A DNA stretch of 64,000 nt from Crossaster papposus (Eukaryota > Echinodermata > Asteroidea > Velatida > Solasteridae): NCBI GenBank assembly GCA_037893245.1, contig JBAIAA010000103.1, positions 124,001-188,000 of the forward strand. Reading direction: 5' to 3'. A program made the position numbers and the translations under genes. Position 1 is the stretch's first letter; every line of letters starts with the position of its first letter. The notes below the pieces were generated by a model that worked only from the letters and a program-made list of their open reading frames with translations, was not told the origin of the DNA and made no database searches. This document shows, one piece after another, positions 37,801 to 49,800 of the stretch.

Positions 37801-40800
37801 CCAAATACCCTGAAGTATTAGGATTAGTCATGGAGTAAAACCGGAATAGGCTAAATCCGGATCATAATACTTCATGATAAGACTTCCAGTGAATAGCCAT
37901 CTTGGAATGTAGCCTTGTCTCACCTGAACAAAGTTCAAATATCTATTATGCAATCATTATTTCTGTCTGTCGTCCATTTGTCCGTGCAAAGTGTGTTTAT
38001 TTGTATGTGTCATTTTGGTTAAGGTATCAACAAATTGCTTTTTTACTTATATGCAATACTCGTAGGCAAGACTTGTAGTTCACGAACGTTCCTTTTCTTC
38101 CCCCCCCCCCTCCCCCTAGCCTTCTGAAGGAAGCCCACGTGGGGGAGAAGGACCCTCTAATGGCCGCCGCCGAGGCGGAGACCAACACGGACACCTACAG
38201 CCAGCCCTCGGAGAACGAGATGGTGGACCTTGAAGGGGTGGAGGGAGACTCGCGTCTGCTGAGTCGTTTTGGCCTGTGGCTGCTGATTGAGAAGTGCAAC
38301 CCTACCGACCGGACTCCAGACGAGGTGGTGGGGCGTCTGCTGAGCATGGCCTTCCAGTGGTTTGGCTTCACTGCCACGTTGACGCAAGGTCAGTACAAAT
38401 GTGACCCAACCCAACGAAATGAGTCGCAAGTCACCTGCGGCCAATTTCATGGAGCTGCTAAGCACAAAAATTTGCTTATCACAAAAAAGTCTTGCTCAGT
38501 AAAAGTAGGTTACCAGCCAAAACTCCATGTACTTTTTATGCTAAGCAAAAACAGCTGAATACCAGTCACAAACAATACACATCACCTAAAAAAATTGGTT
38601 CGTAACCCTGTTTTTGCCAAGGTAGAATTGTTATGCTAAGCAAATTGTTATGCTTAGCAGCTTCATGAAATTGGCCCCTGAACTACACCTGTTAACAGTG
38701 TCCTACACACACAAAATATATGGAAACAGTCGACCCTTTCACCCAAATAACAACTGTCCATTATAAGGTGTCAACCTGAGTGATATACATGCAGCAAAAA
38801 GAAAATGGTGTGCAGGTGCGGATCCAGGGGAGGGTCCGGACCCCAACATTTTTAGACTGAATTGTTTCCCTTTTTTTTTTTTTTTTAAAGTTAAAAAAAA
38901 ATAAGTATTTTCATATCAGAGCAAAATACCAGCGTGTAAAAGATTCCAAATTGATCAAAACGATCAAAATATATAAGAAAAATAGGCTCATAATGTCCCA
39001 GAATGCACCTCAAAGCCTCTACTGTAAAAAAACAATTCTGGGGGAGAGGCCCCACTCCCCCCGCCCATGGCTAAGACCCCCACATTCATAAATTCCTGCA
39101 TCCGCCCCTGGTGTGCTTTCTTCTGCATGTGAAAAACTAATACCTGAAAAGTTGACCAGGACCAGACCAGCCGTGAACTCTACCACAAAAGAAATGCTGG
39201 TGCATTTCTTAAAATGCCAAATTCCACAAGTCTCATCATGCTTTTCTGCCCTAAACCTCGCAGAATACAACAGGGGCCAATTTCATAGAGCTGCTAAGCA
39301 CAAACATTTGCTTAGCATGACAATTTGTCCTTGGCAAAAACAAGGTTACAGACCACATTTTTATGTGATCTTTATTGTTTTTGATTGATAATCAGCTGGT
39401 TTTTTGTTTTGCATGAAAAACACGTAGAATTTTGGCTGGTAACTTGTTTTTAATGAGCAAGACTTTTTTGTGCTCAGCACATTTTTGTGCTTAGTAGCTC
39501 TATGAAATTGGTACCTGGTTCTCTAACAACATGTTCATACTGCCTGGTACCAAACCAGCCAAATCTTGACAGAATCCACTGTTGGAGTTTGATGGGCTTG
39601 GGGTAGTTAATAGGATTAAAGGCATTTATGTTTTTATTTAAAAAGAATGAAGTATTTTTGAATTTGAGGTGAGCATTTATAATCCTTAAATGAAGTTTTA
39701 TCACTGAGAAAACTTAAATTCTGTCTTTAAAACTTCTTGATTTAAAAAAAGAAATATACTTAAAATATCTTCATGGGGAATTTATTCTGTTTGAATATTT
39801 CATTCCTTCTTTAACCTGTTTTGTTTTTCTCTACTTACAGATAGTGTTGCCTTGGAGAGTCTTAAAGCAGATGTAAGTTTTTAGTTTTTGTTATCAAATC
39901 TGAACATTTGAAAATTAATGAATTTTATTATTACAGAATGTTACACATTGGATGTTGAGGCTGTGTACTTCAGCCGGTAATTTTGTCAATTTTAGATAAA
40001 TTTGGCTATTAATATCAAATTTGGCTATAAATTTCAAATTTGGCCGTAAATGTGAGTAAGTAGGATCGAAGTGTTCAATACACCTTATTCACGGGTTGAC
40101 CCACTGAAAGTGAATTAAAATCTTCATTTTTGGAACTTGCAAATAGAAATGAAAGTAATGAAAACAAGTTAATTACAAATTAATACTAGTCTGTTCTAAT
40201 GAATCATGTACATTTTGCAATTAATTATACGCTGATATTTTAAGCCACATTAAAAAAAAAATGCATAATTGGAACGCATAATTGGAATAGTCTGGCACCA
40301 TCCATTTCAACGGTTTACAAGGCCTTGATTTTTTGCAATGTCGCCAGTGCGCTTGTAAACGAACAAATTAGTACGTGACTGTTAATTCAGGGAGCACGAT
40401 AAAAAATGGTTTCACCATGAATAAGGTGTATAGTAGCTTTGCTGTATCTTGCATTGCTCAAACTTAAGAAGATCAATTTGTGATAGCTAAATGAGTAAAT
40501 CTTAATAATTTGTAAGAAAAATAATTCTTCAATGCTCAAATGCACATTGTCAACCCTGTTGTCTGGTGTCCCATCTCCCTGTAGTATGTAACCACCTGGC
40601 TGATAAAGATTCTGAAGAGTCATTTCACTGTCTTTGTGTCCTGTCTGCTACCACAGCCACCAGACTATGCCAGGGTCGGCGGGGATTAGTAAGTACATGC
40701 CCACATCAGGCGACGTTTGAATAACGTAGTTACTGCTGGCAGTATAACACGTGTCTATGGGATGTGACTTCAGCCATTTCTAGAGGAGTATGTGTAGATG

Positions 40801-43800
40801 AAAGTTGTAGCCAAGTAATGCAGACATTCTTTTAGTCACTGATTTAGTCACTTTTAGTCTTTTATCATGATGGAATGCAGGGCCTTAGAATACATAGTCA
40901 AAACACTGTTATGTTTTTAACTGAAATTATAACGTAATCCTGGTGACTTTATTCACTTTACAGTGACAGTCTGTGCAGCAGGATTACCGAGCTTCTGGGA
41001 GGTTTAAGGAAAGTCTTCAGTTTAACACCATACAATGCCATCACCTTTGAGGTAAGCATCTTCATTGGACTTTTTGCTTGTCCTTTTCCCTTCAAAATTC
41101 CCCTAGTACCCAACAAGCTTATTGTTTGCAACTTCATTTAAAACCAAAACTAAATTTGGCAGACTCTTTTTCTGTTTAACCCTTTCATTCCCACTGATGT
41201 CAAATGGCAACACAATTTCCCCATGCGAGTCCAGTTGTTGGGAAATAAAGGGTTAAACAAACAAAAAATACCCAAAGAGGGTATCAAATCTCAACAATTT
41301 GTATTTGTTGTAACTTGGCTATGATCTATTGGGCTTTCTCCTCTTGTGTCTGGGTGGAAGGCAGCATAGCCTGGGGCCAATTTCATAGAGCTGCTAAGCA
41401 CAAATATTTGCTTAGCACAACAAAGTCTTGCTCATTAAAAACAGATTACCAGCCAAAATTCTATGGGTTTTTCATTCTAAGCCCCAAACCAGCTGATTAT
41501 CAATCAAAAACAATAAAGATCACGTAAAAATTTGGTCTGTAACCTTGTTTTTGCCAATGACACATTTTCATGCTAAGCAAATTATTGTGCTTAGCAGCTC
41601 TATGAAATTGGCCCCTGGTCATAGATGGTTGGTAAAACAATTAGCTTCATGTACTATGTGACCTGTATTTTGTGTATCTTGCTACTTAGTTGAACAAAAC
41701 GACAGTCAGATAAACTTTCAAACGGCAACTAATCTTGTAGTTTTCCAAAAGAAATAGACCCAATGCGTCACGGCCATCTTAGAGGTCAATGCTTTGTATT
41801 GCTGGAATGGGCACGAAAAGACCGTTTGTACATTCAAGGCCGATTCATACTTGCTGCGAAATCACTGCATATGCACACAGCTCGCTGGCTCATTTTGAAC
41901 ACATCTCAGTGCGTGAAGGGACGCGCAGTACGTAAACAAAGTTTGTGTGCACGCGCACTTAAACAAACTTTAGAACTGATAGTTTGCCTAGTAGGACAAA
42001 TTGAAATAATTAAACATTTGGCGTATGTGTGTCCGCAAACACGCACAAAATGTACGCGTGCTGTGTTCATACTTTGGGAAATTATGAAAGCAACATCCGA
42101 CATTCGCATGGCCGGATTCGCGCCCGCAGTCGAAGCGAGTATGAACTGGGCTTTAGAAATGAGCCATTGAATTAAAAAAAAAAAACTTTGCCCGGACTAG
42201 GTGTGGGACTACATCATGCCCCACTGGATGGAGTGCATCTGCACTGACATCGCTGATGAGGAGCTGTCTCAGCTCCAAGACGTTCTGTGTCGCCTCTTTG
42301 ACGTAGACATGAGCCCCTTGCCTTTCTCTACCGAGAAGCTCTTCAACTTCGTCGCCTGCCGTTTCCGTGGGATGGCTGCCAATGATCAGGAGAAGGCCCT
42401 CTTGTGGCTTCAGGTGGGTTAACCTGTCCGTTCCTTAAAAAAAGAAATACTATACTTATTTGCAAGTTTGCACAGTCATGAAAAAATTATAGAATTTGAA
42501 GTTTTCATGGATATTTGTGATTGTACAAGGAGTCAAATGGTAAATTGATATTCCAAGAAAAAGTCTTGGAAAAATCATGGAGTCTTGCACGGCTTGTTAT
42601 GTGTCTTACAGTTAGCATTTTAGTGTACAAAACCTCTTCTCTATGCATGGATGCTCTGTACTTGTTCTGTACAGTTTTCAGTGGTCTTGTGTGAAACTGG
42701 AAGAAGTTGTTTTTATAAATTGGCTCCTTAGATGCCGAAACACAGTTGGAATTGTTCTTGGAAAGCTCTAGTTTTTGTCCAGGGAAAAGTCATGGAAATT
42801 AATTTTAGGATTTCTGTGGGAAACTCAAAGACAAGAAAAATGTACCAGTCTGCCACTATTGTCACTTCATCTCATTTCTATCTGCACACCAAATAACAGA
42901 TTTTGACAGAGACGGACATCGTCATCCCACTCAAGCTGCTCTTGAGCATCTTCAGCGACGGCCTGACCTCCATGTCCAAGATCCAAGTTGCCAAGCAAAA
43001 GCTGAGGGACCAGCAACAGCAGGCCACTAGTGAAACCACGGAAGCCACCCCCGACGCGGCACAGCAACAACAGCAACAGCGTACTGACGAGGTGACTGTG
43101 GAATTGCCGCCTGCCGATCCGCCGGCTGCTGATCCGCCGGCTGCTCTCCCTTCCCCTGCGACAGGGCCTCCTATGGGTGTCGTCCTGGAGGGAGGGGTGG
43201 TGTTGGTGGGAGGGGTACCCGTGGAGCCGCCCCACGTGACGATTGATCCCTCGCCCGACGACGCACCCCTCCAGGAACAGGATGAGGAGCAGATACTCAG
43301 ATGCTTTGTGCTCATGTTGGATATGCTGATCATCCAGGTAGGTAGATCCATCATTTTATTGCCGGTGTACTCGCACTCATGGAAAAATCCTGGAATTCAA
43401 ATCGTGAAAAGTCTTGGAAAATATTTTTTAAAAGGTAGGATACACCATTTGCAGTTGTCAAGGAAATATCCTAGGAAATATTAGGAAATATCCTACTTAT
43501 TTGAAAGTACATAATAATTGTAGGCACCCAGCCAAATAATTGAGCTAGATTTCTTGAAAAAAAACCACAAGAACAACATAATAACAACTGCCCGGTGGCA
43601 GTTGAAAACAAACGCCAATTTTCTTGCCTTTCTAAGCATGCATGATTGTAAAACTTTGGACAGGTCATTTAAAGGATATTTACTATAAAATTAAAATACA
43701 ACCCTTAAATCCACCTTTTCGTGATTATTAAAGCAATTACTGATGGTATATCCTACCTTTAACAGTAAGTCATATGAAAAATTGGTATTTCAAGAAAACA

Positions 43801-46800
43801 GTAATGGGCAAAGTCACAGAATTTTGCACAACCTTTGTATAATGATGTGTAATACTTGCATTCCAGTTTTCTACACACCCTCTATATAAATGTGTGTTCT
43901 ATACTCGCATGGTCAGGCATTTGACATTTGTTCCGTTTTTAAATAGATGATCTGCATGTTATAAACAATTTTCTTTAATATTAGAGAGGTTTCGCATACG
44001 AACGGATACGCGTACGTTTAGCTATCCGTACGCGTTTTATACTTACGTGTAGCGAGCGAGATATCCGTGCCTTGTACACGGTTAGCGGATAGTGAGAAAC
44101 TGTGACGTCATAAGTCCGCGAAAATTGATGACGTATCCGTTAAGCTAACCGTATCCGTTCGCAGGCGAAACCTCTCTAATGCATGAGAGTACACCCCATT
44201 CTCCAAGAGATTCGATATATTGCACAAAATATCTCAGCATGCATGAGATGTGTGTCCCAAATTTTCTCGGCCTCTTATTTCAATTCCCTCTTCTTCATTC
44301 TCACAGAATTCCTGCATGACATGGTGTATGGTAGTCCTGTCTGTGATTTTATCCCCCAGCATTTTTGTCATTTTGGTCAGTGTCTAGTACCCTGTTTATG
44401 CAGTCGCCCAGGTACTGTGTTCCTGCACGATGCCCTGTTCCTCCCTGTAAAATGTTGATGTGACGTAGTAGAGTACAGGTCAGTATCATAACAGTGTGTA
44501 GAACAGAATTGTGGATAAGACCTCGCTGCTGTTAATGGACCAAGCCGATTAACCAGTTCGAGCCGGATGACGTATTTAAACGCAAAGTTTTCCCCAGATT
44601 CAAAACGGATGACGCATAAACACGCCACGAGCAACACCAGGAATGTCTGTCAGCAGCGAGCAAGGCTGGAAATGGGTTGGTGTGCTTCCGGGTACCATCG
44701 GCCTGAACCCGCCTCGGATCGAGTTTTGTTACAAATAATCCCGCGCGTTGGCTCGGTGATGTTAAAATAATCCCGGCGCGAACTGGTTAAGAATCCATCC
44801 TGCATCTCCCCATCCCTTTCTCTTGTGCACCACAAAGATGGGTAACAGCCCTGTGTATTGTTTTCAGTGGGGGGTCACCGCTCAGCGCTTGCTATAATTT
44901 TACATACGCAATACCGACATGATCGGTTTTTGACCAAAAGACGGTGAAATTATGCAGTTTCGGCTCTGTCAGTCGTGGAAGATAACAAGTCAGAAAACTG
45001 GGAAAGATTTGTACTGTGCAGAGGATTCTCCTTAGGAGCCAAATTAGTGTGGCAAGTGCTGATGCACAGTACATTTGTGACCGGCTCTACAAAAAGGTGT
45101 ATTGAGTCGCGCTGTGCACTATCATGTAGTGGCCCGCTTAACGTTGAGAGGGTAAACATTTCATCAAAATGTGATTTTTATTTGTTGTCATGAATGACAT
45201 CTTCACTACCTACAGTTTCAGGTTTCATTCAAAGAAATGTTGATTTTTATTTTAAAAAGTGGAAAAAAACCACTATTTTGTGTGCATCGTTCTGTTGTAG
45301 TACAACAGAGCCGGCTATTTTTAAGCCTGTTTTCTCCCTTGTGTAATTTAAACTCCAAGGAAGTAATCAATATGTAAACATGTCATATCTCCAAAATAAG
45401 AGGGCTATGGAGCTATATTATATACCAAATGAAAGCTTTATTTTGTGGGCATTCCAACCATGTATATAACTCAATTTCTTTTTTTGCGACATAATACACC
45501 TTTTTGTAGACCTGGTCACATTTGTAAACGTGCTGCGGCACCACTTTTCCTGGTAATGCACTGCAGTAAAGAGTGCGTAATGTCATTAACACATAGGGCT
45601 TCTGTGCAAAGATAGCTATTGGGAAACGGTTCTTATTTAAAAGTGTAAAATATACCTGTTGCAGTTTTCCAAAAAGTAATCAACCAAAATAAAGTTGAAA
45701 AGATTACTTGTAATTGTAAAGATAATAATGATTCTAAATTCCCTGTGAAATTATTCCTTCTGGCTTGCTGTCATTTCAAAGAAAATAATAAAACAATGTT
45801 CCAAAGATGCATCTCAGAGACGCAATTTTGGAAATTTCTACAAATAGTAATTGAAATCAAAATCCTAGAATATTGTTTTCTCGGAATATGCAGCATTCAC
45901 AGGACAAACAACAAATTTCATCAGGTTGTTTGTCGAGCACCTTTCTTTATTTTTTTGAGCACTTTTGCTTCTTCAACCGATAAATATGCACAACTGACAA
46001 ATGCGAGGGGTTCTGGCAAAATGAGACGGAATAGGTCATACGTTGAAGAGAAGGTATTAGAAAAGGATAACATTCTCCTTACAATACTGTTTGTTGCGCT
46101 TCAATCGGACATTCGTTAACAAGTTACGACTTTTTAAAGTTTGCATTTATCAACATGTCGCAAAAGTCAAATGTTGAGGAAAAAAAGTATTTGAAGTTTT
46201 GTGTTAAATTGTGATATGGAAAAATGTCAATTGTTTTTCTTTAAAAACACTTTTATACTACTACTTCAATACAATTTCTTAACAAAATATAGTTAAAAGG
46301 CATGCCAAAGATTACAAATATCAATAATTCGAAAAATGTAAAAGCTTACTAATTTTTTTTTTTGGGCAGTTTTATCCACTATGCTCTGTGCCCAGTTCTG
46401 TCTCATTTTGTCAGAACGCCTCACAAGTGGTCTATCTATTGTCCTTTTAATTTCTTTCTATTTTTGGGCATGACCCTCACCAGGTGGATCTCCAGTACCT
46501 CCCCTTCCACCAAGGCATGGAGAACAGCCAGTCCAAGGACTTTGTCTCCTTGCTGACCCAGACCCTGTCCATGACCTGGCTGGATCCCCACCAGTGCACC
46601 AACCACTGCTCTGGCAAGTTTGAGCCTCACGGCCAGCAGCCCAGGGCCCTGGGGCCTTGCTCTACCTGTGAGCTCTGGGGCATCTACTTTCAGCTCTCCC
46701 TCAAGCTGTTGGAGCACATCTCGCCGGTCAGCGAGACAAAAGTCTGCGATATGCCAGAGGTTTGTGACAATCTTTGTTTTTTTTAAGGGGAGAGGGGGTT

Positions 46801-49800
46801 GGAGGTGAGGGTGAGGGTGGGGGTGTGGTGGTAGGAGGTGGGGTGGCTGTTTTAGGGGTCTTGTCTATAAAGCAGTTTCCTTCTGTCCTTTATCCCCACT
46901 AATCATAAAGCCCTCCCCCTAAATGGGAAAGAGGGTTGGTCTTTTTTTAAACATTGGCGAAAACTACAGGGTCTCTTCATAAATTAAGGGTCCAATTTTG
47001 TGTGTCGCTGTTACAATTCACATGCCTTTTCTTTTAATTCAGCACATTTTTTAAAGCCTTTTCATTTCACAGAGTGATTACATCAATCAAAGGACCTGCA
47101 AAACCAAATTTTGAAGTCAATTTTAAAGACACTGGTCATGTGAAATTACTAGGTCAGGTGTAACCTATTCACCAACAAATGCCAAACCCTTTGGAACCTT
47201 TATTTATGGACTAACTCTTATCTTAAGAAAACTTGTTTATTTTTGAAACAATTTGAGATTCAGAACATTTAAAAAAAAAAAATTCTAACCTCCAAAAAAC
47301 TTTTGTAACTTTTTTGGGTCAGTAACGGAGATAAACATAATTCTTTTGGGGACCCTAAGATGGAATTTGCGTCGGTGTAATGTAAATTCAATATTGGGTT
47401 TGTCCCTCACCGACGTATGTTTTTTAAACACTGTGTACTCGGTGTTGTTTGGAGAGATTATGAGATAAAAAGGGTAACCCAAGTGTAAACCCTCACAAAA
47501 AGTGTAACCCAATCGTGAAAAACAAAATCCTGAGTCTTTTTTAGAAGAAATTATATATGCAGTTTTTGTATTTGCCAAAATTTACCCCCTCAGAATAGAT
47601 AGAAAATCTTATTATTTTAATTTCTGTAATTTTTCTGTAACTTGTCTTGGCTTCACAATAGTATGCCATAAACTTGAAACATACATTTAAGACTTGCTAT
47701 TTTACCGTCAGGTTTCCGAGTACCAATTTGAGAAGTTTCTGGAGGACGGGCTGGCCAAAGCCAAAGCGCTGGGCAACGACGTCAAGGGCAAGAAGAACCG
47801 AATGGCTGAGAGAGGCTCTAGCAAACAGAAGAGGTTTACCAAGGTAAACATAAACCTGTCATCCCTGACAGTCGGTTTCTCTTTTTGTTATATTTGATGA
47901 TTTGTATAAAAAAACACAACAAGCTGTATTCTCTCTTAACCAGTTCGCGCCGGGATTATTTTAACATCACCGAGCCGAGGGGCGGGATTAGTTTTAACGA
48001 AACTGACAGAGATTTCCAAACTTGAACTTGGCGTGTTTATGCGTCATCCGTTTTGAATTTGGGGAAAACTTTGCGTTTATATACGTCATCCGGCGCGAAC
48101 TGGTTAAGGCCCGGTTACACCGGGCCTGCGACCAGGTTACGATCTAGCTGCGACCGAAAAATGTTGGAATCGCTGGCAAATCATAGAAAGAGCGCGCAAC
48201 TGGTCGCAGAGGTCGTGGGTGATCACCGGAGCAAAATCCCTCGCAGCAAGGTCGATGGTCATGTTCAAAACTTCTGACCTGCAAATGCAAATTGTAAAAG
48301 GTCACAGACAGGTCACGCATGGTCGCACCACCAGTCGTGGATGATCTTAGGTCACGCAGTCGCACTCTTGTTCAATTTCTTTAAAATATTTTTTTTAGCA
48401 CCTTGTCAGTTTCTAATCTTCATTATTTGATTTTAAACCTGCACTGTCTTCGGTTCAGACCAAAGATCCCGGCAAAGGATTTCTGAGTGCCACGGAGATG
48501 AAGCCAGTGGAGGTGTTTACTGCCGAGACAGTCAAGCTGCCGTCGGCCAAGGATTTGAAGGCAGAGAAGGAGAAGGCTTTCAAGAAGGCTACAGCTGCAG
48601 GTAAGACTGTGAAGTGGAGATGGGGGAGGTATGACCGTGTCGGACAAGGCAATTTTATTGGCACTTTGGTCCAGGAAATCTCTTGAAGCTATTAGTATAT
48701 CATTTGCAGCTTTCCAAAAAGTAACCAACCAAAATACTGTTGAAAAGCTTACTGTCCCACAATCTAAACCCCCCCCCCCCCCCCCCCCCACTCCCCCCTC
48801 AAATTTTTAGAATTTTGGCGGACTTAGTCCAGGAGGCCTTGGAGTGAACAAAATTGTGATGGATTAAGATGGACTTGGTCCAGGAGGCCTAAAGCAGTGT
48901 AAATGAGATAGTGGATGCTGATTTTGGACGCAATTCAAACTATGAAATAAAAATCTTAGAATATTTTTTTTTCAGAATATACATCATTGACAGAGAGAAA
49001 CAGGTTTAGTTTTCAACCATATTTTTTTCGATTTTGACCACTTGGGCTGCTTCAAAGAATAAAGATGCACAACTGACAAATGGTCTACTGTGCCTTTTAA
49101 CAGAAATAAGCAGTTTCTGGTGTTCCCAGAAAGCCAGCAAATCTGTGCCCATTTCACTGGCTGACTGTCACTTGTGAGTCAGGCAGTATAGCATAAAAAG
49201 ACTTGCAGTGAATAGCTGTTCTCAATCAATTGAACAGTGTGTACCGTGGAGTGTCGTGGCCGGGCGGTTAAGAACCCGGTTTTCTGTTCCGCAGAGCGTG
49301 AGTTCGAGTCCCGGTGTCGACACGTGTGTCCTTAAGCAAGGCAATTAAACCACTATTGCTTCGTCCTTCGGATGGGACGTAAAGCTGGAGGTCCCGTGTG
49401 TTGTGTAATGCACGTTAAAGAACCCAGTAACACTCATCGCTAAGAGGAGGGGCTTTGCCCCGGTGTTTCTGGCAGCGCCTCGGAATAGGCAACTAGATTG
49501 ATTAGTGCTTTACAAATGCAGATTGAATTGGATTGGATACTGTGGGACCAGAATTGACTCTCAATGGCTTTCATCTTTTCATGCAGACAAGAGTTCCAAG
49601 GGAAAGAAGGGTGGTGATGATGGGTCCCAGAAGGAAGCTCGCTTCAAACTGGAGGAACTACCCAAGTCAATCCAGCTACTCTATGTGCTGCTAAAGGTAA
49701 GGGGTACAGTCCTCCCAACCTGTTCTCTCAAACTCTCACAGACAGAGAGTGATGTTCATTATGTATGATAGATTTTACACTGCCCTCTGGCATTAAATGT

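Noticed and set aside
41763..42170. 135-codon plus-strand ORF before exon 15
   Set aside because: It overlaps an inverted-repeat element (41835-42154), has no recognisable domain and would not splice into UNC79.
42867..43354. Minus-strand frames across UNC79 exon 16
   Set aside because: They are antisense shadows of a conserved coding exon.
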